From assembly GCF_008638365.1 (NCBI RefSeq), contig NZ_VWVU01000015.1:1-64000 (forward strand): a stretch of DNA of 64,000 bases. The letters run 5' to 3'. Under the pieces are notes generated by a model. That model saw nothing but the letters and a program-made list of their open reading frames with translations, was not told the origin of the DNA and did no database searches. Positions 46,305 through 54,888 of this stretch are shown here, piece by piece. This DNA comes from Nocardiopsis quinghaiensis. GTDB lineage: Bacteria > Actinomycetota > Actinomycetes > Streptosporangiales > Streptosporangiaceae. The position numbers and the translations under genes are program-made. Numbering within the stretch: position 1 is the stretch's first letter; every line of letters begins with the position of its first letter.

Positions 46305-47984
46305 GTGGTGCCCTCCCCGATACCTCCACCCACAGGTCCCGAACCGGTGCCCGACGCCGTCTTCGACGAGATGCTGCGCGCCGCCCGAGCACTGCTGGCC
46401 ATGCGCCACCCCCTCGACGCCGAACTGGCCTTCAGCGAGATGCTCGGCGCCTGGTGGGGCGAGCGGGTCCCCGGCGTGGACGTCGAACGACTGCTCGGCG
46501 AGGGGCTGATCGCGCACGCCACCGCCTCCGGCAAGTCCGCCGGGCTCGGTGTGCTCGCGGCGATCACCGTGCTGGGCACCTCGTCCACGCAGCGGAGCCT
46601 GGCCGAACAGGGGATGATCGCGCTCAGGGAGCGCGGCCTGCAGGTGCCCGAGTGGGCCTCCCAGCTCGGCGTGGTCACCCCGGTGTCCGCCTACGTCAGC
46701 AGCGACCAGTTCGGCGACACCGACGACGTGGTGTGCGTGTTCAGCCGCGACCGCGACCGGCCCGGGGCCCCGGGGGCGCTGCCGCCCGAGCACGCGCTGA
46801 TCCTGGTCCTGGACCACAACGGCGGCGGCGTGCTGCGCGACGCCTGGGTGACCACCAAGGTCGAACAACTGCTGGAGCAGTGCCGGAAGAGGGCCGAGGC
46901 GGACGAGTTCGCCCGGTTCACACGGATCGAGCTGACCGAGGCCCGCGCGCTGCTGTCCCGTGCGCTGGAGCGTACCGAGCAGGTGGTGGCCGCCTCGGGC
47001 GACCCGGCCTCGGGGCCGACCGTGGAGCTGGTGGGGCTGCAGGCCTCGGACCTGACCGGGGGTTCCCTGGCCACGCACTTCGCGCTGGCCAACGCCCGGG
47101 TACGGACACTGCCCGTTCCCCCGGAGGGGGTGGAGGTCTCCCCCACGCCGGTGTGGCGGCGCGACCGGCGGGCGGTGCTGGCGGCCCGCTTCCTGGCCTC
47201 GGACGAGGCCGCCGAGCTCTCCGACTCCTACGCGGCCAGCCGCTGCGTCGACCACATCATCTCGCACGGCTGCGACGTGGACAGTGGTCGGCCGATGCGC
47301 GTCAGCCCGCGCAAGGTGGAGTCCTTCCTGCTGCACTGGCTGCCCGGCCGGGTGGTGCTGCTGTCCGAGGAGCAGGAGGCCATGCCGCACGTGCTGGCGG
47401 CGTGGGTGCGCTGGGCGGGCGCGCGCGGCGGCCTGCCGGAGGTGGCGGTGGGTGCGACGCTGGACGCCGTCTGGGAGTCCACCACCGAGTTCGTCCGCAC
47501 CTACCATGATCCGGCGCGCCCGCTGGGCCTGCGCCAGGAGGCGGTGCGGCGGCTGCTGCCGGACGGCGACTTCGCGTCGTTGGCGCGGCGGATGTTCGCG
47601 TTCCCGCTGCTGGCGAGCGAACTGGTGACGTGGGCGCCCGAGGAGTTCGACCCGGACACGCCCAAGGGCCGGCGGGCGCTGCTGCGGCTGGACCACTACG
47701 GCGAGTACGAGGCGGCCACACCGCACAACGGTCGGCACTCCACCGGCCAGGACCACTGGTACCGGCCGGTGACCGGGGACGACCCGGAGCGCGAGCGGGA
47801 GCTGGACCGGCACGAGCGGCTGGCCCGACGGCTGTGGCACGGGCGGCCCGCGAACCTGTGGGCGGCGGCGCGCCGGATGCTGGACCGGGGCGTGGACCGG
47901 CCCACGGTGCTGGCCGCACTGGGCGGGGTGCTCGACTCCGCCACCGGCGAGAGCGATCTGCGCCGCCGCCTGGACGCGCTGTAG
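46305..47984 (+). CDS. conserved actinobacterial protein of unknown function (559 residues)
   Basis: This soluble 559-residue protein has a helical N-terminus (VFDEMLRAARALLAMRHPLD, ELAFSEMLGAWWGERVPG) and mixed alpha/beta parts, for example ILVLDHNGGGVLRDAW. I find no catalytic motif, signal peptide or membrane segment. It reads like a family found across actinomycetes but with no assigned role. Two adjacent GTG codons (46305 and 46308) can start it; the ribosome site is poor. A C-terminal helical region (WAAARRMLDRGVDRPTVLAA) closes it. A hairpin follows at 47988-48009. Confidence 0.75.
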   Translation: MVPSPIPPPTGPEPVPDAVFDEMLRAARALLAMRHPLDAELAFSEMLGAWWGERVPGVDVERLLGEGLIAHATASGKSAGLGVLAAITVLGTSSTQRSLAEQGMIALRERGLQVPEWASQLGVVTPVSAYVSSDQFGDTDDVVCVFSRDRDRPGAPGALPPEHALILVLDHNGGGVLRDAWVTTKVEQLLEQCRKRAEADEFARFTRIELTEARALLSRALERTEQVVAASGDPASGPTVELVGLQASDLTGGSLATHFALANARVRTLPVPPEGVEVSPTPVWRRDRRAVLAARFLASDEAAELSDSYAASRCVDHIISHGCDVDSGRPMRVSPRKVESFLLHWLPGRVVLLSEEQEAMPHVLAAWVRWAGARGGLPEVAVGATLDAVWESTTEFVRTYHDPARPLGLRQEAVRRLLPDGDFASLARRMFAFPLLASELVTWAPEEFDPDTPKGRRALLRLDHYGEYEAATPHNGRHSTGQDHWYRPVTGDDPERERELDRHERLARRLWHGRPANLWAAARRMLDRGVDRPTVLAALGGVLDSATGESDLRRRLDAL

Positions 47985-47987
47985 GGG

Positions 47988-48009
47988 GCCGGGAGCCCCG
48001 CCCCGGCCG
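47988..48009 (+). terminator. probable terminator between convergent genes
   Basis: GGCCGGG and CCCGGCC pair (7 bp) around an 8-base loop, four bases after the upstream stop, with GTCCCCC after it. The stem is modest, so this is a candidate only. Confidence 0.45.
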
Positions 48010-48054
48010 TCCCCCGGACCAGAGGAAGCCGCCCGGCCCGTCCTGGGCCGGAAG

Positions 48055-48852
48055 TCAGTCCAGCATGCGCTCGCACAACCGCTCCACGACGGCCCCGGAG
48101 AGCTTGAGCCCGTCCGCGACGTAGTTGTCGAAGGAGCCGTAGACCTCGTCGATGTGGTCGAAGGACGTCTGCAGGTACTCGGCGCGCACCCGCGTCATCG
48201 GAGCGACCTCCTCCCAGTCCAGGCCGCTGTTCGCGGCCAGCGCGCGCATCCACTTGTCGGTGTTGGCCTGGCGCTCGTTGCTGGCCAGGTAGTCGGAGAC
48301 GACGGTCCCGCGGTCCACGCCCAGCAGGCCGAGGAGCAGGGCGGCGCCCCAACCGGTGCGGTCCTTGCCCGCGCTGCAGTGGAAGACCAGCGCGGTCGGG
48401 CCCTTGGCGACGCGCTCGACCAGGTCGCGGTACCCGGTGAGCGCCTCGGCGTCGGTGACCAGCTCGCGGTAGACCCCGTGCATGAAACGCTCGGCGGCGC
48501 CGTCGGCGAACATGCTCCGGGCCTTCTCGGGATCGGCGAGGGACAGGGAGAAGTTGGCCCCGGCCGCCTCGGGGTCCTGCACGGCCACGGCCGCGTACTC
48601 GGCGCCCTCCGGGGCGACGTCGGGCAGGGTCTCACGCTCGTGCGGGGTACGCAGGTCGACGAGCTGCCGGATGCCCAGGCCGTTGTAGACCGGCAACTCG
48701 TCCGCCGCGATGGTGTGCAGGGCGTCGGAGCGGTACACGAGGCCGTGCCGGACGGTGCGGCCCGAGGCCGTGCGGTGACCGCCGAGGTCACGGAAGTTGG
48801 GGGCGCTGGAGAGGATGAAACCGTCGTTCGTCACATCCGCGACGATACCCAT
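48055..48852 (-). CDS. tyrosine phosphatase (DSP/PTP-like, lipid-phosphatase type)
   Basis: This 265-residue phosphatase has the CX5R signature in HCSAGKDRTG (Cys near residue 159), as in the mycobacterial PtpB-like and inositide phosphatases, with SSAPNFRDLGGHRTASG at the start and VYRSDALHTI. It acts through a phosphocysteine intermediate; substrate may be phosphotyrosine or a phospholipid. The ATG at 48852 is preferred; GTG at 48834 is possible. It follows the sugar nucleotidyltransferase gene in the same direction (77 bases between). Confidence 0.82.
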   Translation of the reverse strand: MGIVADVTNDGFILSSAPNFRDLGGHRTASGRTVRHGLVYRSDALHTIAADELPVYNGLGIRQLVDLRTPHERETLPDVAPEGAEYAAVAVQDPEAAGANFSLSLADPEKARSMFADGAAERFMHGVYRELVTDAEALTGYRDLVERVAKGPTALVFHCSAGKDRTGWGAALLLGLLGVDRGTVVSDYLASNERQANTDKWMRALAANSGLDWEEVAPMTRVRAEYLQTSFDHIDEVYGSFDNYVADGLKLSGAVVERLCERMLD

Positions 48853-48929
48853 CCGGTTCAGGGCTCCGTCAGCCGACGTCCGACCTTGCGGGAAACGGCG
48901 GGTGAGCACCCGCCCCGCCACCGCGGCGG

Positions 48930-49664
48930 TCAGTCGCCCCTCCGCATGGCGGTGATCTGCTCCCCCGCCTCCTTGACGTCCTTGGCGGTGTCCACGCCGC
49001 GCCAGAACCCGTCGATGCGGTAGGCGGTCAGCCGCCCCTCCTTGGCCAGGTCGGGGAAGGTGGAGGACTCGTGGTCGCCCTTGGTGGGCAGCAGCGGGGT
49101 GAGGCCCGGCTCGAACAGGTACACCCCGGCGTTGATCCACACCGGAAGCAGCGGGCTCTGGGTGAAGCCCTCGACCCGGTCCTCGTCGTCCACGTCCACG
49201 ATGCCCCAGGTCGTGCGGAACTGGGACAGGGCCAGGGTCGCCAGTCCGCCCCGCTCCCGGTGGTGGGCTGCCATCTCGTCCAGGGGGAACCAGGTGAGCA
49301 CGTCACCGTTGAGCGCGAAGTAGGGGGCGCCCGAGTCGCGCAGGCCGGTGGAGGCGTAACGCAGGGCGCCACCGCGCCCGAGCGGCTCGTCCTCGACCAG
49401 CAACGTGATCTCCGGCCCGTCCTCGCGGGCATCCAGGTACTCGCGCAGCACCTCGGCCTTGTAGCCGCAGGAGACGACGACCTGTTCGACGCCGTGGCCG
49501 GTGAGCCACTCCAGCTGGTAGTCGATGATCGGACGTCCGGCCACCTCCACCATCGCCTTGGGGCGGGTGTCGGTGTAGGGCCGCAGCCGGGTGGCCTGGC
49601 CGCCGGCGAGGATGAGCGCCTGGGTGACGGGGGACACGGAGGAGGAAGTGGGAGAAGCGGTCAT
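48930..49664 (-). CDS. sugar-phosphate nucleotidyltransferase
   Basis: This 244-residue enzyme has the GT-A-like nucleotidyltransferase fold: ALILAGGQATRLRPYTDTRP, PKAMVEVAGRPIIDYQLEWL, and FALNGDVLTWF (Asp metal ligand). It transfers a nucleotide onto a sugar 1-phosphate; the exact sugar (mannose, glucose or related) is not set by the motifs. It lacks a long C-terminal hexapeptide domain. ATG at 49664 is chosen. It is upstream of the tyrosine phosphatase gene and may share its transcript. Confidence 0.82.
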   Translation of the reverse strand: MTASPTSSSVSPVTQALILAGGQATRLRPYTDTRPKAMVEVAGRPIIDYQLEWLTGHGVEQVVVSCGYKAEVLREYLDAREDGPEITLLVEDEPLGRGGALRYASTGLRDSGAPYFALNGDVLTWFPLDEMAAHHRERGGLATLALSQFRTTWGIVDVDDEDRVEGFTQSPLLPVWINAGVYLFEPGLTPLLPTKGDHESSTFPDLAKEGRLTAYRIDGFWRGVDTAKDVKEAGEQITAMRRGD

Positions 49665-49724
49665 GCGTCGGACACTAGCAGCCGGTCGGAGGGCGGTTCC
49701 TCAGGCCTGTGCGCCGAACAATCC

Positions 49725-52199
49725 CTATGCCTGCTGGGTGGCCTCGGCATAGGCCTTGCGCACGTCCGCGCTGGTCACCACGGTGAGCTCGGCCGCGGTC
49801 GCGGCCTCACCCACCTCCTGGGACACCCGCAGGTCGCGGTGGGAGCACGCCTTCTCGAACAGGGAACGGGCGAAGCGGCCGTTGCCGAGCTCGTCGATCC
49901 ACCCGGCCTCGCACACGTGCGCGAAGATGCTGCGCAGGTCCTCTCGCGCGGTGTCGTCGAAGGCGTCACCGGTGCGCGCGGCCACGGCCTCGGCGATCTC
50001 GGTGAGTTCGGCGGGGCTGTAGGAGGGGAAGCGCACGCGCACGTTGAACCGTGAGGACAGCCCGGCGTTGGAGAGCAGGAAGCGCTCCATCTCGGCCGGA
50101 TACCCGGCGAGCACGACCACGAGCCGGGACCGGTCGTCCTCGGCCCGCTTGAGCAGGGTCTGGATCGCCTCGGCGCCGAACGCGTCCCCGCCGCTGTAGC
50201 CGGGATTGACCAGGGAGTACGCCTCGTCGACGAACAGCACACCGCCCAGGGCGCGGTCCACGAGCCGGTTGGTCTTGACCGCGGTGGCCCCCAGGTGCTC
50301 GCCGACCAGGTCGGCGCGCTGGGCCTCGACCACGTCGGCACGGCCGAGCAGGCCGAGGGCGGCGAAGACCCGGCCGAGCACACGCGCGACGGTGGTCTTG
50401 CCGGTGCCGGGCGGGCCGGAGAACACGAAGTGCCTCATGGGCGCCTGGTTGAGCAGGCCCTGCTCCTCGCGGAGCTTGGCCACACGCAGCTGGGCGACGA
50501 TGGAGCGGACCTGCTCCTTGACCGGTTCCAGGCCGATCATGGCGTCCAGTTCGGCCAGCGCCTCCTCGATGCCCGGAGCCTCGCCGAAACCGGGCAGGCG
50601 GGAGGTCAGCTCCCGGTGGGCGGTCTCGACGTCGGCGGCTCGGACCGTGATCAAGTCCTCGGCCTCGGGGCGGGGCGCGGGCGCGTCGCCGTCCACTCCG
50701 GCGGTGACCACGCGCACGTCGCGGGCCTGGGCGGCCTTCTCGACCACCGAGCGGGCGAAGCGGCCGTTGCCGAGCTCGTCGACCACCTCGCGTTGGACCA
50801 CCTGGTCGAATCTTCGCCGGAGCGCCTGTGCGGCCCCGGCCTCCAGCGTGTCGCCGCGCTGGTGGACGAGGGACTCGGCGATGCGGAACAGCTCGTCGGC
50901 CGAGTAGCTGGGAAAACTGATGCGGGTGGCGAAGCGGGAGGCCAGGCCGGGGTTGGAGGCCAGGAAGGCGTCCATCTCCTTCTCGTATCCGGCCAGGACG
51001 ATGACGAGCTGGTCGCGGTCGTCCTCGGCGCGTTTGAGGAGGGTCTGCACGGCCTCGTTGCCGAACCGGTCCGACTGCCCGTCGCCCTCGTTGACCAGCG
51101 AGTAGGCCTCGTCGACGAACAGCACACCACCCAGGGCGCGGTCCACGAGCTCGTTGGTCTTGATGGCGGTGGCGCCCAGGTACTCCCCCACGAGGTCGGC
51201 GCGCTGGGCCTCGACCACGCGGGAGGTGGGCAGCAGGCCGAAGGAGTGGAAGATCGTGGCCAGCGTGCGCGCGACGCTGGTCTTACCGGTACCGGGCGGG
51301 CCGGAGAAGACCAGGTGGCGCAGGGGGCGCTCGACGGGGAACCCCGCGTCGGCGCGCAGCCGGGCGGCCTCGATGGAGGCGGCGATTCCGCGTACCTGCT
51401 GTTTGACCGGGTCGAGCCCGATCATGTCCTCCAGTTCGGCCAGGGCCCGGTCCACGGGGACGGGCTCCTCGCCGTGGACCTCTCCCGCGGCGGAGCGCAC
51501 GGGGCGGGGGCCGGTGTCGGAGCGGCCGCGCAGCGGTTGGGCGCGTCCCTCGGCGTCCGGTCCGTCGGAGCGGTCGCCGCGTCCGGTGCGGCGGGAGACG
51601 GGCATGGCCCCGGCGGTCTCGCGCCGGTTGGCCTCGCTGTCCCTGAGGATCTGGCGGGAGGCGGACAGCCGCCACAGCAGGCAGGCGCCCGCGGCGGCGT
51701 AGAGCAGGGCGATTCCCCAGGAGGCGGGGAAGGACTCGACGACCAGTCCGACCAGGGCCAGGGAGAATCCGGCGATGAGTCCGGCGGTGAGGGAGAGCGC
51801 GGCGGTGTGCCAGACGGGGAACTCGCGTGCCCGGCTGGCAGCCAGGACCACGAGCAGGGGCAGCGGCGGGATCAGCAGTGTGACGGGGTCGCCGGTGAGG
51901 GGGATCTGGAACAGGGGGACGGCCACGGCGAGCCAGAGCACGCACACCATCACCGTGACGAAGGCGTCGGTCGAGCGCATGAGGGCGGTGAGGACCATCA
52001 GCAGGACGAGGGTCCCGGTGACCGCGCCCAGGACGGGGAGGCCCGTGACGAAGGCGACGACGGCGACCACGGTGAGCAGTACCAGGGCGGACACGAGCCG
52101 TCTGCCGAGGGGGATCCGGTGGTAGAGGGCGCGCAGGCGGTCGAGTCCCGAGGCGCGTTCGGGCTCCGCGGCGGTGGTGGAGCGCGTCTCACGCGTCAT
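49725..52199 (-). CDS. membrane-anchored tandem AAA+ ATPase (CbxX/CfqX-like)
   Basis: This 824-residue protein has several membrane helices in the first 180 residues, then two AAA+ ATPase domains. Both have Walker A (HLVFSGPPGTGKTSVARTLA; HFVFSGPPGTGKTTVARVLG) and Walker B (GGVLFVDEAYSLVN). The domains (about 260-520 and 560-810) resemble one another, so they arose by duplication. Relatives include CbxX/CfqX Rubisco activases and the EccA-type ATPases of type VII secretion. It probably remodels a membrane or secreted partner. The ATG at 52199 has AGGAAGGGG upstream; the longer frame to 52310 is not conserved in type. Confidence 0.83.
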   Translation of the reverse strand: MTRETRSTTAAEPERASGLDRLRALYHRIPLGRRLVSALVLLTVVAVVAFVTGLPVLGAVTGTLVLLMVLTALMRSTDAFVTVMVCVLWLAVAVPLFQIPLTGDPVTLLIPPLPLLVVLAASRAREFPVWHTAALSLTAGLIAGFSLALVGLVVESFPASWGIALLYAAAGACLLWRLSASRQILRDSEANRRETAGAMPVSRRTGRGDRSDGPDAEGRAQPLRGRSDTGPRPVRSAAGEVHGEEPVPVDRALAELEDMIGLDPVKQQVRGIAASIEAARLRADAGFPVERPLRHLVFSGPPGTGKTSVARTLATIFHSFGLLPTSRVVEAQRADLVGEYLGATAIKTNELVDRALGGVLFVDEAYSLVNEGDGQSDRFGNEAVQTLLKRAEDDRDQLVIVLAGYEKEMDAFLASNPGLASRFATRISFPSYSADELFRIAESLVHQRGDTLEAGAAQALRRRFDQVVQREVVDELGNGRFARSVVEKAAQARDVRVVTAGVDGDAPAPRPEAEDLITVRAADVETAHRELTSRLPGFGEAPGIEEALAELDAMIGLEPVKEQVRSIVAQLRVAKLREEQGLLNQAPMRHFVFSGPPGTGKTTVARVLGRVFAALGLLGRADVVEAQRADLVGEHLGATAVKTNRLVDRALGGVLFVDEAYSLVNPGYSGGDAFGAEAIQTLLKRAEDDRSRLVVVLAGYPAEMERFLLSNAGLSSRFNVRVRFPSYSPAELTEIAEAVAARTGDAFDDTAREDLRSIFAHVCEAGWIDELGNGRFARSLFEKACSHRDLRVSQEVGEAATAAELTVVTSADVRKAYAEATQQA

Positions 52200-52461
52200 C
52201 CGTGCCCCTTCCTGCGTGGGGGTCCGTGGGCGGTCGGTTCTCCTGACCGGCGGGGGTCGGGGTGGATGGGCGCCGGGGGGCCGACGTCCACAGCCAAAGC
52301 CTTGTCCCAAGTGGGGCCGATGTCCAGTGCGGGGCGGCGTGTCGTGCCCCCGGCGGCCCGGTTGCCGGGTGTGGGCCGACGTCGGTCCAGGGATCGCCCC
52401 GGTCTCCCGCCCGCGGCCCCGGGCGGCGGGTGTCCGAACGGCGGATCCGGTGGGTCAGAGG

Positions 52462-53160
52462 TCAGAGGAGGGGGATCTGTCCGCCGGAGCCGGGGCGGAC
52501 CTTGCGCAGGTGCTTCCATCGGGGGAGGGCGTCGAGGTAGGCCCAGCTCATGCGGTGGTGCGGAGTCGGACCGGACTCGGCGAGGGTCGCCCGGTGCACG
52601 GGCGAGGGGTATCCGGCCGCCCGCTCGAACCCGTAGCCGGGGTGGTCGGCGGCCAGCTCGGCCATGAACGCGTCGCGGTGGACCTTGGCCAGGATGGCGG
52701 CGGCGGCGACGCTGACGCACACCAGGTCGCCTTTGACCTGGGTGCGGACACGCCAGGGGCGGCCGATGAAGTCGTGCCCGCCGTCGAGGACGACGGCGTC
52801 GGGACGCGGGGCGAGCGCGTCCAGGGCGCGGCGGGAGGCACGGTGCAGGGCCTCGGTCATGCCGACCTCGTCGATCTCCTCGGGAGAGGACCAGCCGAAG
52901 GCGTGGTCGGCCACCCAGGGGCGGAGCTGGTCGGCGAGCTCGCGGCGGCGTTTGGGGGTCAGGCGCTTGGAGTCGGTCAGTCCGGCGGGCGGGCCGCCCT
53001 CGCCGGGGACGGCGGCGCAGACCAGCAGGGGTCCGGCCCAGGCCCCGCGTCCCACCTCGTCCACCCCGGCGACCACCCGCGCTCCGGAGGAACGGAGTTC
53101 GTCCTCCAGTTCGTAGGTGGGGGCGGCGGGCTGCGCGGCTGGTGTGGGAGTGGTCGGCAC
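52462..53160 (-). CDS. rnhB: ribonuclease HII
   Basis: This 232-residue endonuclease removes RNA from RNA/DNA hybrids, including single ribonucleotides in DNA. The catalytic acid pair is in [20 protein letters not shown], with the rest of the active site in [19 protein letters not shown] and [13 protein letters not shown] at 53160 starts the frame. It lies 262 bases from the tandem AAA+ gene in the same direction. Confidence 0.9.
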   Translation of the reverse strand: MPTTPTPAAQPAAPTYELEDELRSSGARVVAGVDEVGRGAWAGPLLVCAAVPGEGGPPAGLTDSKRLTPKRRRELADQLRPWVADHAFGWSSPEEIDEVGMTEALHRASRRALDALAPRPDAVVLDGGHDFIGRPWRVRTQVKGDLVCVSVAAAAILAKVHRDAFMAELAADHPGYGFERAAGYPSPVHRATLAESGPTPHHRMSWAYLDALPRWKHLRKVRPGSGGQIPLL

Positions 53161-53711
53161 ACTCCCACCCTAGAACGGCGGGGCCACCGGCCGGGCCGGT
53201 TCCGCCGAAGACCGGGACAGGCGCAGCGCCGCGGCCCGTGACGGCGACGGCATCGCGGGCCCCGCCCCGCGCGCGTCGTTCCCGCTCGTCCTCCCAGTGG
53301 GTCTGCTCACACGGCCGGCCGGGCCCCGTCCGGCGCCGGAGCCGTGCTCGGCGCCCTCACGACGGACGCCCCGGACGTGGCGCCGCCCTCCTCGTTGACG
53401 GTTGCGGCACTGGTCACGGCGTTGTGCGTGTCGACGGCCGTGGACGGCGGACGGTGGCCCGGGGGCCGCCTCGTGCTGTCCCCGAAAGGGGCCGGGCGGC
53501 GCCGGCAACAGGTACGCGGACCACTCGGAGCGGAGGAGAAAGATCCCGCTGTTTCGCCTCGCTTCCCCGAACACGTCCCTCCACTGCTCTATCCTGTGGA
53601 ACAGGCCGCACTACGACGGCCGTATCGACTGTGACGCGGCCCTGTGGCCCCTCTGCCACACCTGTCTTCGGGCCGGCGTCTCCATGACACGGATTCGGTG
53701 GGGGGAACACC
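53161..53711. other. 551-base divergent region without a supported gene
   Basis: The stretch lies between rnhB and a divergent membrane gene. Reading frames here (for example 53344-53634) have no motif, poor starts and unlike codon use, so I do not call them. A TATCCT (53590-53595) about 115 bases before the membrane gene is a weak -10 candidate. No strong hairpin was noted. Confidence 0.35.
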
Positions 53712-54368
53712 ATGTCCGCCGCAGCTTCTGGTCCGAACCCTGACGGGTCCGTGGCCAAACTGATCGAGATCGCGGAGAAGCCGACCTTCGGCCAACGCCT
53801 GATCAGCTGGGCCTCACGCCCCCCGGGGCGGCTCTACATCCCCGCGTGCGGCGTGGTGGGGCTGGTGCTGCTCTTCGAGGACAGCGTGCCCGGCGGGCAC
53901 CTGCCCACGTTCGCCCTCGGCCTGGTGGGCGGCCTGCTCCTGGCGGGGATGGGCGCCCTGCGCCTGGGGATCGCCCTGGCCGTGGCCCGTCCGATGATCC
54001 GCTACTACTGGCTGCGCTGGGTGTCCGCACCGGTGATCGCCGCCGTGGCGCTCGGGCTGGCCGTGGCCGACGTTCCCCTCCAGACGCGGGTACAGGCCTC
54101 CGCCGACGATCTGATGACCCTGCGCGAGGACACCGGCGACCTCACCACCATCCCGCTCAACGGCCAGCGGACGGGGATGTACTCGCTGCGCAGTATCTCC
54201 GTGTCGGGGGACATCACGCACTACGCCGTCGAGGGCTCCGGGCTGTTCGCCCCCTCCGGGCTGGCCTACAGCACCGAGGAGGTCCCCGAGGGAGTGTTCG
54301 TCCCCGGGCAGGGCTCGAAGATCTACGAGCACGTGTCGGGCGACTGGTACGTCTGGGTGGACCACTAG
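53712..54368 (+). CDS. membrane protein, unknown function
   Basis: This 218-residue protein has four hydrophobic segments in residues about 33-125 (PACGVVGLVLLFEDSV, ALGLVGGLLLAGMGALRLGI, PVIAAVALGLAVADVPL), and a soluble C-terminal domain of about 85 residues (LNGQRTGMYSLRSISVSGDI) that probably faces the outside. I know no family. The ATG at 53712 follows GGTGGGGGGAAC. It stands alone, and a smaller gene follows 190 bases later. Confidence 0.7.
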   Translation: MSAAASGPNPDGSVAKLIEIAEKPTFGQRLISWASRPPGRLYIPACGVVGLVLLFEDSVPGGHLPTFALGLVGGLLLAGMGALRLGIALAVARPMIRYYWLRWVSAPVIAAVALGLAVADVPLQTRVQASADDLMTLREDTGDLTTIPLNGQRTGMYSLRSISVSGDITHYAVEGSGLFAPSGLAYSTEEVPEGVFVPGQGSKIYEHVSGDWYVWVDH

Positions 54369-54560
54369 CACCTCACCCGTCGTCCTCCACACCACCCTCG
54401 ACGGACGGTCTTCGACCGCAGTCCTTACTTTCTCCTTGCCGGTGGCTGTACTGCTCCAACGCTCCTCTCACCTTGGGCCGGTACAGATGGACGCGCCCCC
54501 CGGGAGAGGCCCCACGGCCTCCCCCTTCCGGCAGCGCCGCCAACCCTGAGGAGAGGCTCC

Positions 54561-54752
54561 ATGCGCGAGTTCGTGCTCACCCTTCACCTGCGGCTCCACG
54601 ACTCGATCACCGCGTTGCGCCGCGCCCACGCACGCGGTGACGACGACCTGGCCAGCGCCCAGGCAGGAGAGGTGGAGGACCTGGTGGAGATCGCGGCCCG
54701 ACACGGGATCGACATCGAAGCGGGTTACACCGCCCTCTCCCCCGTCGGCTGA
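54561..54752 (+). CDS. 63-residue soluble protein, unknown function
   Basis: The ATG at 54561 has GAGGAG seven bases upstream, a very good site. The small protein starts REFVLTLHLRLHDSITALRR and continues AHARGDDDLASAQAGEVEDL, which is helical and acidic, with DIEAGYTALSPVG at the end. No homologue comes to mind; the codon pattern is that of a real gene. A strong hairpin 42 bases later ends it. Confidence 0.6.
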   Translation: MREFVLTLHLRLHDSITALRRAHARGDDDLASAQAGEVEDLVEIAARHGIDIEAGYTALSPVG

Positions 54753-54794
54753 TCCCGCCCGGGGAGCCCGCGGCCCCGCATGCCCCGGAACAGC

Positions 54795-54834
54795 GTGAGG
54801 GGTCCGCGACCGTTCCCGGCCGCGGACCCCTCAC
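54795..54834. terminator. strong bidirectional terminator
   Basis: GTGAGGGGTCCGCG and CGCGGACCCCTCAC form a perfect 14-bp stem around a 12-base loop, then CTTCTC. It lies between the small 63-residue gene and the convergent SPFH gene. Confidence 0.78.
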
Positions 54835-54888
54835 CTTCTCGCTCCCCGCCGCACGGTCCGGCCACGGGCCGCGGGTCGGGCGGACCGG

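Noticed and set aside
45601-46509. Plus-strand open frame across the small-gene region
   Set aside because: It overlaps two better-supported features, and its translation lacks any family signature.
50295-52667. Long open frame opposite the tandem AAA+ gene
   Set aside because: Antisense shadow; the minus-strand gene has clear Walker motifs in both domains.
53344-53743. Open frames between rnhB and the membrane gene
   Set aside because: No ribosome site, no motif, and overlapping alternatives in several frames indicate noise.
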